Made by a program: the position numbers and the translations under genes
Notes under the pieces: generated by a model
What the model was told of the DNA's origin: nothing
Databases searched by the model: none
Seen by the model: only the letters and a program-made list of their open reading frames with translations
Source of the DNA: an uncultured bacterium
Lineage (GTDB): Bacteria > Pseudomonadota > Alphaproteobacteria > SP197
Assembly (NCBI GenBank): GCA_938014945.1
Contig: CALLQH010000107.1
Span: 1 to 31,424, forward strand
Direction: 5' to 3'
Length of the DNA stretch: 31,424 nt
Shown: piece after piece, positions 9,917 through 17,556 of the stretch
How the letters are laid out: every line of letters begins with the position of its first letter
Numbering within the stretch: position 1 is the first letter of the stretch

Positions 9917-11320
9917 CTAGATGTGGATCGCCCGGCCATAGGCCGCAAGCGTCGATTCCAGCATCATCTCCGAGAGGGTGGGATGCGGGAAGACCGTGTG
10001 CATGAGTTCGGCCTCGGTCGTTTCCAGCGTCTTGCCGATGGCGAAACCCTGGATCAGTTCGGTCACCTCGGCGCCGACCATGTGGGCGCCCAGGAGCTCC
10101 CCGGTCTTGGCATCGAAGATGGTCTTCACCATCCCCTGGTCCTCGCCCAGCGCAATCGCCTTGCCGTTGCCGATGAAGGGGAAGCGGCCGACCTTCAGTT
10201 CGTAGCCGGCCGCCTTGGCCTTGGCCTCGGTCAGCCCGACGCTGGCGATCTGCGGCCGGCAATAGGTGCAGCCGGGGATGTTGAGCGTGTTGAGCGGTTC
10301 GACATGGTCGAGCCCCGCGATCTTCTCGACGCAGATGATGCCCTCGTGGCTCGCCTTGTGGGCAAGCCAGGGCGGGCCGACCAGATCGCCGATGGCATAG
10401 ACGCCGGGCTCGCCCGTCTCCAGCCATTCGTTGACCACGACATGACCCTTCTCGACCTTCACCTTGGTGCCGTCGAGGCCGATGTTCTCGACATTGCCGG
10501 TGATGCCGACGGCGAGGATCACCTTCTCGACATCGATGGCGTGGTCCTTGCCCTTGGCGTCCGTGACGCTGACCGTGGCTCCGCCCTTCTTGGTCTTGAT
10601 GCCGCCGACCTTGGCGCCGGTCATCAGGGTCATGCCCTGTTTCTCCAGCGCCTTGTGGGCGAAGGCGGCGATCTCCTCGTCCTCGGCGGGGAGGATGCGG
10701 TCGACCACCTCGACGACCGTCACCTCTGCACCCATGTCGCGGTAGAAGCTGGCGAACTCGATGCCGATGGCGCCCGAGCCGACAACCAGCAGCGACTTCG
10801 GGATGGCCTCGGGCACCATCGCCTCGCGGTAGGTCCAGACCGTCTTGCCGTCGGCTTCCAGCCCGGGCAGTTCGCGGGCGCGTGCACCGGTCGCCAGGAT
10901 GATGTGCTTGGCGGAAAGATCGGCGACGGCCTTGCCGTCCTTTTCCACCTTCACCTTGCCCTTGCCGGCAAGGCGGCCCTGCCCGTCGATGACGGTGACC
11001 TTGTTCTTCTTCAGCAGATGCTGCACGCCGCCCGACAGACGCCCGGCGACCTTGCGGCTGCGCTCGACGACCTTCTTGGCATCGTAGGCGATGTTGTCGG
11101 CCTTCAGGCCGAAGGCGTCGGCGTTCTGCATCAGGTGGAACACCTCGGCCGAACGCAGCAGCGCCTTGGTCGGAATGCAGCCCCAGTTGAGACAGATGCC
11201 GCCCAGGTTCTCGCGCTCGATCACGGCGGTCTTCATGCCAAGCTGGGCGGCCCGGATCGCGGCGACATAGCCGCCGGGTCCGCTGCCGATGACGACGAGA
11301 TCGAAGCTCTGTTCGGCCAT
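9917..11320 (-). CDS. lpdA: Dihydrolipoamide dehydrogenase (E3)
   Basis: FAD-containing E3 subunit that reoxidises dihydrolipoamide on E2 with NAD+. Seen directly: the FAD-binding GSGPGGYVAAIRAAQLG (residues 12-28), the redox disulfide in GGICLNWGCIPTKALL (about 41-56), the NAD-binding GSGAIGIEFASFYRDMGAEV, the second FAD motif GVYAIGDLVG, and the C-terminal catalytic HPTLSEMM. Length 467 is standard and no lipoyl domain is fused. It lies 12 bases after pdhC with a GGGGGAGGGG ribosome site. Because this copy is beside pdhABC it most likely serves pyruvate dehydrogenase, and perhaps other 2-oxoacid complexes too. Confidence 0.97.
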   Translation of the reverse strand: MAEQSFDLVVIGSGPGGYVAAIRAAQLGMKTAVIERENLGGICLNWGCIPTKALLRSAEVFHLMQNADAFGLKADNIAYDAKKVVERSRKVAGRLSGGVQHLLKKNKVTVIDGQGRLAGKGKVKVEKDGKAVADLSAKHIILATGARARELPGLEADGKTVWTYREAMVPEAIPKSLLVVGSGAIGIEFASFYRDMGAEVTVVEVVDRILPAEDEEIAAFAHKALEKQGMTLMTGAKVGGIKTKKGGATVSVTDAKGKDHAIDVEKVILAVGITGNVENIGLDGTKVKVEKGHVVVNEWLETGEPGVYAIGDLVGPPWLAHKASHEGIICVEKIAGLDHVEPLNTLNIPGCTYCRPQIASVGLTEAKAKAAGYELKVGRFPFIGNGKAIALGEDQGMVKTIFDAKTGELLGAHMVGAEVTELIQGFAIGKTLETTEAELMHTVFPHPTLSEMMLESTLAAYGRAIHI

Positions 11321-11332
11321 GGTCCCCTCCCC

Positions 11333-12670
11333 CTAGAGCAGCATGGTCAAGGGATCTTCGATGAAGCCCTTGAATGCCGTCAGCAGGTTGGCGCCGATGG
11401 CGCCGTCGATGACGCGGTGGTCGCAGGAGAGCGTGCAGGACATCACCGTGGCGACATCCAGCGCGCCATCCTTCACCACCGGCCTCTTCTCGCCCGCGCC
11501 GATGGCCAGGATGCCGGCCTGCGGGGGATTGATGACGGCGTCGAACTGCTTGATGCCGTACATGCCGAGATTGGAGATCGAGAAGCTGCCGCCCTGGTAT
11601 TCCTCGGGCGCAAGCTTGCCTTCGCGGGCGCGCTGGGCCAGCTCCTTCATCTCGTCGGAGATCGCGGCAAGGCCCTTGGTGTCGGCCTTGCGAATGACCG
11701 GGGTGATGAGGCCGCCCTCGATCGCCACGGCGACCGAGACATCGACATCCTTGAAGCGGCGGATGACGCTGCCGCCCCACTGGGCATTGGCCTCGGGCAC
11801 CTTGCGCATCGCCAGGGCCACGGCGCGGATGACGAAATCGTTGACCGACAGCTTGTAGGCGTCGCTGCGGCCGTTGAGATCGGCGCGCATCTCCAGCAGG
11901 CGGTCGATGGTGCAATCGACCGTCAGGTAGAAGTGCGGGATCGTCTGCTTGGCTTCCTGCAGGCGCTCGGCGATGACGCGGCGCATGTTGGAGACCTTGA
12001 CCTCCTCGAACTCCGCGCCTTCCGGGGGCGGTGCCACGGCGGCGGGAGCGGCCTTGGGAGCTTGTGCGGCAGCGGCTTTCGACTTGGTCCCGCCGCCCGA
12101 TTCCAGGGCGGCCTCGATGTCGCGTTTGATGATGCGTCCGTGCGGTCCGCTGCCTTCGATCGCTGAAAGATCAAGGTCGGACTGTCGCGCCATGCTGCGC
12201 GCCAGCGGGCTCGCCTTGATGCGGCCGTCGTCGGACGACGGGGCGCTCTTCTTTTCCGATTTCGCGGGCTTGCTCTCTTCTGCCTTTTTCTCGGCCTTGG
12301 GTTCCTCCGCCTTGTCGGCAGCCTCGTCGTCCCCCTCCTCGTCCTCGGGCTCTTCTTCCTTCTCGTCCCTGGCAGGTGGGCCGCCGACCGATCCGGTGTC
12401 GGCGCCTTCCAGGGCGGAAGCATCCTCGTCCTCGCCCAGCAGCAGGGCGATGACCTCGTTGACGGGCACGTTGTCGGTACCCTCGGCGACGAGGATCTTG
12501 CCGACCTTGCCTTCGTCGACGGCCTCAACCTCCATCGTCGCCTTGTCGGTCTCGATCTCGGCGAGGATGTCGCCGGAACTGACCTCGTCGCCTTCCTTGA
12601 CCAGCCATTTGGAAAGCGTGCCCTCCGTCATGGTGGGCGAAAGCTGCGGCATCGTGATCTTGATCGGCAT
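11333..12670 (-). CDS. pdhC: PDH E2, dihydrolipoamide acetyltransferase
   Basis: Core of the pyruvate dehydrogenase complex. One lipoyl domain lies at 1-80 with lipoylation Lys43 in EIETDKATMEVEA. The E3/E1-binding domain is around 151-188 (KASPLARSMARQ to GPHGRIIKRDI). The catalytic acyltransferase domain follows, ending with the active-site motif SCDHRVIDGA. Two linkers differ. The first (about 80-150) is crowded with Glu, Asp and Lys, while the second (about 190-220) is the usual Ala-Pro type. I chose the ATG at 12670, giving 445 residues, because the in-frame extension upstream lies within pdhB and does not resemble the family. It follows pdhB by 25 bases. Confidence 0.95.
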   Translation of the reverse strand: MPIKITMPQLSPTMTEGTLSKWLVKEGDEVSSGDILAEIETDKATMEVEAVDEGKVGKILVAEGTDNVPVNEVIALLLGEDEDASALEGADTGSVGGPPARDEKEEEPEDEEGDDEAADKAEEPKAEKKAEESKPAKSEKKSAPSSDDGRIKASPLARSMARQSDLDLSAIEGSGPHGRIIKRDIEAALESGGGTKSKAAAAQAPKAAPAAVAPPPEGAEFEEVKVSNMRRVIAERLQEAKQTIPHFYLTVDCTIDRLLEMRADLNGRSDAYKLSVNDFVIRAVALAMRKVPEANAQWGGSVIRRFKDVDVSVAVAIEGGLITPVIRKADTKGLAAISDEMKELAQRAREGKLAPEEYQGGSFSISNLGMYGIKQFDAVINPPQAGILAIGAGEKRPVVKDGALDVATVMSCTLSCDHRVIDGAIGANLLTAFKGFIEDPLTMLL

Positions 12671-12695
12671 CGCGTGTCTCCGGACGCTTGTTGCG

Positions 12696-13682
12696 TCAGT
12701 CGCGGGCGTAGCAGACGTCGCGCGCAGCCTCGACGATATGGTCGGTCTGCGGCAGCGCGGCGTGTTCGAGATTGGCGGCATAGGGCAGCGGCGCATCGAC
12801 AGAGCTGACACGCCTGAGCGGCGCATCCAGCAGGTCGAAGCCCTGTTCCATGACCACGGCGGCAAGTTCGGCGCCGATGCCGGCAAAGGCCCAGCCTTCC
12901 TCGACGCTGACCAGCCGGTTCGTCTTTTTCAGCGACGTGATGATCGTTTTGGTATCCAGCGGGCGGATCGAGCGCAGGTTGATGACCTCGGCCTCGATGC
13001 CCTCCTCGGCCAGCTTCTCGGCTGCCTCCAGCGCCTTGCCGACCATGATCGAGAAGGCGACGATGGTGACGTCGCTGCCCTCGCGTTCGACATGGGCCTT
13101 GCCGATCTCGAGGACGAAATCGTCGTCATCGGGAATCTCGAAGCTCTGGCCGTAGAGCAGTTCGTTCTCCAGGAAGACCACCGGATTGGGATCGCGGATC
13201 GCGGCCTTGAGCAGGCCCTTGGCGTCGGCGGCAGACCACGGTGCGATGACCTTCAGGCCGGGCACATGGCCGTACCAGCTTGCATAACACTGGCTGTGCT
13301 GGGCCGCGACGCGCGAGGCCGCACCGTTGGGGCCGCGGAAGACGATCGGGCAATGCACCTGGCCGCCCGACATGTAGAGCGTCTTGGCGGCCGAATTGAT
13401 GATCTGGTCGATCGCCTGCATGGCGAAGTTGAAGGTCATGAACTCGGTAATGGGCTTGAGGCCGCCCATGGCAGCGCCCACGGCAAGGCCGGTGAAGCCG
13501 TGTTCGGTGATCGGCGTGTCGATCACGCGCTTGTCGCCGAATTCGTCGAGCAGGCCCTGGCTGACCTTGTAGGCGCCCTGATACTGGGCGACCTCCTCGC
13601 CGATCAGGAAGACCTTCTCGTCCTTGCGCATCTCCTCGGCCATCGCGTCGCGCAGGGCCTCGCGTACCGTTACGGTTGCCAT
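12696..13682 (-). CDS. pdhB: PDH E1 beta subunit, no lipoyl domain
   Basis: Beta subunit of the thiamine-diphosphate-dependent E1 heterotetramer that decarboxylates pyruvate. The protein begins directly with VTVREALRDAMAEEM and continues with EEVAQYQGAYKVSQGLLDEF, DTPITEHGFTGLAVGAAMGG, EFMTFNFAMQAIDQIINSAA and the C-terminal transketolase domain with INLRSIRPLD. At 328 residues it is the short form, as in mitochondria and Rickettsia. Many alphaproteobacterial PdhB proteins carry an extra N-terminal lipoyl domain; here only 14 bases separate it from pdhA, so none has been missed. The two E1 genes and E2 are clearly one operon. Confidence 0.96.
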   Translation of the reverse strand: MATVTVREALRDAMAEEMRKDEKVFLIGEEVAQYQGAYKVSQGLLDEFGDKRVIDTPITEHGFTGLAVGAAMGGLKPITEFMTFNFAMQAIDQIINSAAKTLYMSGGQVHCPIVFRGPNGAASRVAAQHSQCYASWYGHVPGLKVIAPWSAADAKGLLKAAIRDPNPVVFLENELLYGQSFEIPDDDDFVLEIGKAHVEREGSDVTIVAFSIMVGKALEAAEKLAEEGIEAEVINLRSIRPLDTKTIITSLKKTNRLVSVEEGWAFAGIGAELAAVVMEQGFDLLDAPLRRVSSVDAPLPYAANLEHAALPQTDHIVEAARDVCYARD

Positions 13683-13696
13683 CGCCCGTCCCCCGC

Positions 13697-14794
13697 TCAG
13701 ACCTTGGGGCCGTCGGGAACGTGGTCCCCGGCAGCTTCTTTTTCATGGACCTCGACATCGTCGGGTCGAGGTTCGATGACCACGTCCTCGGCGTAAATGT
13801 CGGTCATCAGTTCCTCGAGCTTGGGCTCGGGGCTGTTCTGCGCGAACTCGGCGGCCTCGGCGATCTGGGTCTTCACCTGCTTGTCGATCTCCTTGAGCTT
13901 GGCGTCGTCGGCAATGTCGCGGTCGGTCAGCTTGGCGCGGACATGATCGATGGGATCATGTTCGGCGCGCATCTTCTGGACCTCGTCCTTGCTGCGGTAC
14001 TTCGCGGGATCGGACATCGAATGGCCGCGATAGCGGTAGGTCTGGGTCTCCAGCAGGATCGGCCCCTTGCCCGCGCGGCAGTGCTCGACCGCCTCGCCTG
14101 CCGCGGCATAGACCTTTTCCACGTCCATGCCGTCGACCTGCTGGCCGGGAATGCCGAAGGCCTCGCCGCGCTGGTAGAGCTCGGTGCCCGCCTTGGCGCG
14201 CTTGATCGAGGTGCCCATGGCGTACTGGTTGTTCTCGACCACGAAGATCACGGGCAGCTTCCAGAGGCTGGCCATGTTGAAGGTTTCATAGACCTGGCCC
14301 TGGTTGGCTGCACCCTCGCCGAAAAAGACCACGGCGACGTTGTCGCTCTCGTTGTACTTCATGGAGAAGGCAAGGCCCGCGCCGAGCGGAACCTGGGCGC
14401 CGACGATGCCGTGGCCGCCGTAGAAGCCTTTCTCCAGATCGAACATGTGCATGGAGCCGCCCTTGCCCTTGGAGACGCCGCCGGCGCGTCCGGTCAGCTC
14501 GGCCATCACGGCCTTGGGCGGCACACCGCGGATCAGGCCGTGGCCGTGGCAGCGGTAGCTGGTGATGATGGCGTCGTCCTTGCGCAGCGCGTGGTTCACG
14601 CCAACGACGACGGCCTCCTGGCCGATGTAGAGGTGGCAGAAGCCGCCGATCAGGCCCATGCCGTACATCTGGCCGACCTTCTCCTCGAAGCGGCGGACCA
14701 GCAGCATCTGGCGGTAAAAATCGAGAAGCAGGTCGTCCTCGACCTCTTCGATCTCGCTCTTGCTCGACTTGGACTTCGTGGCGGCTCTGGCCAT
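13697..14794 (-). CDS. pdhA: PDH E1 alpha subunit
   Basis: Alpha subunit of pyruvate dehydrogenase E1. The thiamine diphosphate and Mg-binding segment reads GEGAANQGQVYETFNMASLW followed by PVIFVVENNQYAMGTS. Also present are RCHGHGLIRGV, GGSMHMFD, GGHGIVGAQVPLGAGLAF, and the loop TYRYRGHSMSDPAKYRSKDE, equivalent to the region phosphorylated in mitochondria. I placed the start at the ATG 14794, preceded by GGGAGG seven bases upstream, rather than at an in-frame codon at 14836; this gives 365 residues. The N-terminus is Lys/Ser-rich and then acidic (EIEEVEDD). It is the first gene of the pdhABC-lpdA-lipA unit, with a candidate promoter 45 bases upstream. Confidence 0.96.
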   Translation of the reverse strand: MARAATKSKSSKSEIEEVEDDLLLDFYRQMLLVRRFEEKVGQMYGMGLIGGFCHLYIGQEAVVVGVNHALRKDDAIITSYRCHGHGLIRGVPPKAVMAELTGRAGGVSKGKGGSMHMFDLEKGFYGGHGIVGAQVPLGAGLAFSMKYNESDNVAVVFFGEGAANQGQVYETFNMASLWKLPVIFVVENNQYAMGTSIKRAKAGTELYQRGEAFGIPGQQVDGMDVEKVYAAAGEAVEHCRAGKGPILLETQTYRYRGHSMSDPAKYRSKDEVQKMRAEHDPIDHVRAKLTDRDIADDAKLKEIDKQVKTQIAEAAEFAQNSPEPKLEELMTDIYAEDVVIEPRPDDVEVHEKEAAGDHVPDGPKV

Positions 14795-14839
14795 GGCGCC
14801 TCCCAAAAGGGGCGCAAGGTCCAGATGCCCCTTCAAGCC

Positions 14840-14868
14840 AAACTAGGGAGTGGGCCGATGGGTTGCAA
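14840..14868 (-). promoter_or_regulatory. Candidate promoter of the pdhABC-lpd-lip operon
   Basis: On the minus strand TTGCAA (14863-14868) is followed after 17 bases by TAGTTT (14840-14845). It lies about 45 bases before the pdhA ATG. The match to consensus is moderate. The unit it would serve extends to the DUF1989 gene, since no gap longer than 25 bases interrupts it. Confidence 0.35.
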
Positions 14869-14878
14869 GCGGCAGGCA

Positions 14879-14911
14879 GGGAATATCTAATCTGTTGGTG
14901 GGATAATTCCC
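14879..14911. repeat. Inverted repeat upstream of the pdhA promoter
   Basis: GGGAATATC (14879-14887) and GATAATTCCC (14902-14911) are inverted arms differing by one inserted base, with a 14-base spacer. A further GGG-AAACATA-CCC element sits at 14918-14930. The group ends about 10 bases before the predicted -35 box, a position suited to a regulator-binding site. No regulator can be named from sequence. Confidence 0.4.
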
Positions 14912-14930
14912 GCCGATGGGAAACATACCC

Positions 14931-15269
14931 TCAGTTGAGGTCGTTCCCGTCCTCAAGCTCGCTGCGCATGATGACCACCTCGTCCGGGCGCGTATAGTTG
15001 AGGACCACGCGGGCGCGCTCCTCAAGCATGTCGCGATCCAGGCTGCTGGGCCGCATCAGCTCGACATTGCGCTCCAGCGCATCGCGCTCGGCCTCGATGG
15101 CGCGCAGGTCGATGGCGGCCTGATCAACACGACGCTCCAGCTGCAACAGCGTCATCACGCCGCGCTGGCCCTGCAGTGCGTGATAGCCGAAATAGACGAC
15201 GGCGCAGACGCCCAGAAGCGTGGGCAACATGCGGCGGGTCGATCGGATGGGGGCAAGCAAGCGGGCCAT
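14931..15269 (-). CDS. ftsB: FtsB/DivIC-type septum formation protein
   Basis: Small bitopic division protein of the FtsB/DivIC family, part of the FtsBLQ complex that activates septal peptidoglycan synthesis. From the ATG at 15269 it has 112 residues: a short basic cytoplasmic tail (RSTRR), a single membrane helix near residues 13-32 (LPTLLGVCAVVYFGYHAL), then a coiled-coil rich in Leu, Glu and Arg (LLQLERRVDQAAIDLRAI to ERDALERNVELMRP), and a short C-terminal segment with the ERARVVLNYTRPDEVV pattern. An in-frame TTG at 15305 would add twelve poorly conserved residues, so I prefer the ATG. The neighbour eno is the usual partner of ftsB in proteobacteria. Confidence 0.88.
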   Translation of the reverse strand: MARLLAPIRSTRRMLPTLLGVCAVVYFGYHALQGQRGVMTLLQLERRVDQAAIDLRAIEAERDALERNVELMRPSSLDRDMLEERARVVLNYTRPDEVVIMRSELEDGNDLN

Positions 15270-15308
15270 GGTTCGCAGGGAACCATGGCACCTGTGGATA
15301 GTCAATAA

Positions 15309-15336
15309 AAACTACGTCAAATCACCTGCTTGTCAC
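15309..15336 (-). promoter_or_regulatory. Candidate ftsB promoter
   Basis: Minus-strand GTGACA (15331-15336), five of six matches to the -35 consensus, is followed after 16 bases by TAGTTT (15309-15314). It would start transcription near 15302, about 33 bases before the ftsB ATG. ftsB may also be read through from eno, 99 bases upstream. Confidence 0.35.
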
Positions 15337-15368
15337 GATTGGCCAAGGCAGAAGGCCAGAACCTGCGG

Positions 15369-16649
15369 CTAAGCTGCACTCTGACGGAAGGCGGCGGCGC
15401 CGGGATAACGTGCCGCCTCACCCAGTTCCTCCTCGATGCGCAGGAGGCGGTTGTACTTGGCGGTGCGGTCGGAGCGGGAAAGCGAGCCGGTCTTGATCTG
15501 GCCGCCACCCGTGGCGACCGACAGGTCGGCAATGGTGGTGTCCTCGGTCTCGCCCGAACGGTGCGACATGACGCTCGAGAAACCGCCGCGATGGGCCATT
15601 TCCACGGTCTGCAGGGTCTCGGTCAGGGTGCCGATCTGGTTGACCTTGATGAGGATGGCGTTGCCCGCCTTTTCTTCCAGGCCGCGGGCCAGGCGCGCGG
15701 CGTTGGTGACGAAGATATCGTCGCCGACAAGCTGCACCTTCTCGCCGATGGCCCTGGTCATGGCCGCCCAACCGGCCCAGTCGTCCTCGGCAAGGCCGTC
15801 CTCGATGGAAACGATGGGGTAGGATTTCAGCAGATCGGCGTAAACCGCGATCATGGCGTCCGAATCGAGCTTCTTGCCGGCCACGGTGTAGACGCCGTCG
15901 GCAAAAAACTCGGTCGATGCGGGATCAAGCGCGATGGCGATGTCGTCGCCGGGCTTGCGGCCGGTGGCCTCGATGGCCTTCATCAGCAGGTCCATGGCCT
16001 CGGTGGTCGATGCGATATCGGGCGCAAAGCCGCCCTCGTCGCCCACATTGGTGGAGAGGCCCTTGTCCGACAGGGTCTTCTTGAGCGCCTGGAAGACCTC
16101 GGCGCCGGCGCGCAGGGCCTCGGCGAAGGTCGCCGCACCCACGGGCACGATCATGAATTCCTGGAAGTCGAGGCCGTTGTCGGCATGGGCGCCGCCGTTG
16201 ATGACGTTCATCAGGGGTACCGGAAGCTGGTTGGCCATCATGCCGCCGACATGGCGGTAGAGCGGAATGCCGTTGTCGAGCGCGGAGGCATGGGCGACCG
16301 CCAGGCTGACGCCCAGGGTGGCGTTGGCGCCCAGGCGCGACTTGTTCTCCGTACCGTCGAGCTCGATCAGCGCCGTGTCGATGCCGAACTGGTCGTCGGC
16401 GTCCATGCCCGAAAGCGCATCATACAGCTCGCCGTTGACTGCGCCGACCGCCTTCAGCACGCCCTTGCCGCCGAAACGGCCCTTCTCGCCATCGCGCAGC
16501 TCCACCGCCTCGTGGGTGCCGGTCGAGGCGCCCGAGGGAACCGCCGCGCGGCCCATGGCGCCGCTCTCGAGGATGACGTCGACTTCGACGGTGGGGTTGC
16601 CGCGGCTGTCGAGAATTTCGCGCGCGTGCAGATCGACGATGGCGGACAT
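15369..16649 (-). CDS. eno: Enolase
   Basis: Glycolytic enzyme converting 2-phosphoglycerate to phosphoenolpyruvate. Landmarks are HAREILDSRGNPTVEVDV at the N-terminus, SGASTGTHEAVELRDG (substrate loop), VPLMNVINGGAHADNGLDFQEFM, the catalytic and Mg-binding SIEDGLAEDDW, the catalytic lysine in AILIKVNQIGTLTE, and the signature SHRSGETEDTTIADL. Length 426 is standard. The ATG at 16649 has a strong GGAG ribosome site. The gene sits 55 bases after kdsA; a small GC dyad (GCGGC/GCCGC) lies in that gap without a T-run, so read-through from kdsA is plausible. Confidence 0.97.
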   Translation of the reverse strand: MSAIVDLHAREILDSRGNPTVEVDVILESGAMGRAAVPSGASTGTHEAVELRDGEKGRFGGKGVLKAVGAVNGELYDALSGMDADDQFGIDTALIELDGTENKSRLGANATLGVSLAVAHASALDNGIPLYRHVGGMMANQLPVPLMNVINGGAHADNGLDFQEFMIVPVGAATFAEALRAGAEVFQALKKTLSDKGLSTNVGDEGGFAPDIASTTEAMDLLMKAIEATGRKPGDDIAIALDPASTEFFADGVYTVAGKKLDSDAMIAVYADLLKSYPIVSIEDGLAEDDWAGWAAMTRAIGEKVQLVGDDIFVTNAARLARGLEEKAGNAILIKVNQIGTLTETLQTVEMAHRGGFSSVMSHRSGETEDTTIADLSVATGGGQIKTGSLSRSDRTAKYNRLLRIEEELGEAARYPGAAAFRQSAA

Positions 16650-16704
16650 CAGTGTCTCCTCGGAATGGACGGTTTTTGGCTTTTACGCGGCCGAAAGCCG
16701 CAAA

Positions 16705-17547
16705 TCAGGCGCTGTTTGACAAATCCTTGGTCAGGGCGTCAAGCGCAAGCAGGCGATCGAGCAGCGCCGGCATCTCCTTGAACGGCACCATGTTGGGGCC
16801 GTCGGAGGGCGCGCTGTCGGGATCCTCGTGGGTTTCCATGAAGACGGCCGCAACGCCGACTGCGATAGCGGCGCGCGCCAGCACGGGCACGAACTCCCGC
16901 TGGCCGCCGCTGGTCGCCCCCTGCCCGCCCGGCTGCTGCACCGAGTGGGTGGCGTCGAACACCACCGGGACGCCGTTCTGCGCCATGATCGGCAGCGAAC
17001 GCATGTCCGAGACCAGCGTGTTGTAGCCGAAGCTGGCGCCGCGCTCGGTCACCATGACATTGGGATTGCCCGTGGCGTCGATCTTGGCCGCGACATGGGC
17101 CATGTCCCAGGGCGCCAGGAACTGTCCCTTCTTCACGTTGACCGCCTTGCCCGTCTCGCCCGCAGCGATCAGCAGGTCGGTCTGGCGGCAAAGGAAGGCA
17201 GGTATCTGGAGCACGTCCACGGCATGGGCCGCCGCGGCGCATTGCGCGGGCTCGTGAACGTCGGTGAGAACGGGACAGCCGTGGGCATCGCGGACGTCGG
17301 CGAGGATGCGCAGGCCCTCGTCCATGCCGATGCCGCGCGGAGAATTGATGCTTGAGCGGTTCGCCTTGTCGAAGCTGCTCTTGTAGATCAGCCCGAGGCC
17401 CAGCCCGGCGGCGAGCTTCACGAGCTTCTCCGACATGTCGAGCGCATGGTCGCGGCTCTCGATGGCGCAGGGGCCGGCGATCAGGACGAAGGGCAGATCG
17501 TTGCCGACGGTGACGTTGCCGATCTTGACGTGGCGGTGCTGGGTCAT
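16705..17547 (-). CDS. kdsA: KDO-8-phosphate synthase, metal-dependent class
   Basis: Condenses arabinose-5-phosphate with phosphoenolpyruvate to make KDO-8-phosphate for lipopolysaccharide inner core. Visible motifs are IAGPCAIESRDHAL (24-37), YKSSFDKANRSS, GIGMDEGLRIL, LTDVHEPAQC, LQIPAFLCRQTDLL, NVKKGQFLAPWDM, ERGASFGYNTLVSDMRSLP and DATHSVQQPGG. Cys27 in GPCAIE occupies the position that is Asn in the metal-independent E. coli enzyme and Cys in metal-dependent ones, so a metal-requiring enzyme is inferred. Length 280 is normal. Only nine bases separate it from pyrG, and CTP is needed by the next KDO step (KdsB), which fits their joint transcription. Confidence 0.96.
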   Translation of the reverse strand: MTQHRHVKIGNVTVGNDLPFVLIAGPCAIESRDHALDMSEKLVKLAAGLGLGLIYKSSFDKANRSSINSPRGIGMDEGLRILADVRDAHGCPVLTDVHEPAQCAAAAHAVDVLQIPAFLCRQTDLLIAAGETGKAVNVKKGQFLAPWDMAHVAAKIDATGNPNVMVTERGASFGYNTLVSDMRSLPIMAQNGVPVVFDATHSVQQPGGQGATSGGQREFVPVLARAAIAVGVAAVFMETHEDPDSAPSDGPNMVPFKEMPALLDRLLALDALTKDLSNSA

Positions 17548-17556
17548 GGGCTCAGT

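Noticed and set aside
9894..11915. Long upstream extension of the lipA frame
   Set aside because: The extension lies antisense-free but out of frame within lpdA and pdhC, whose own proteins are unmistakable. lipA family similarity begins only after the lpdA stop.
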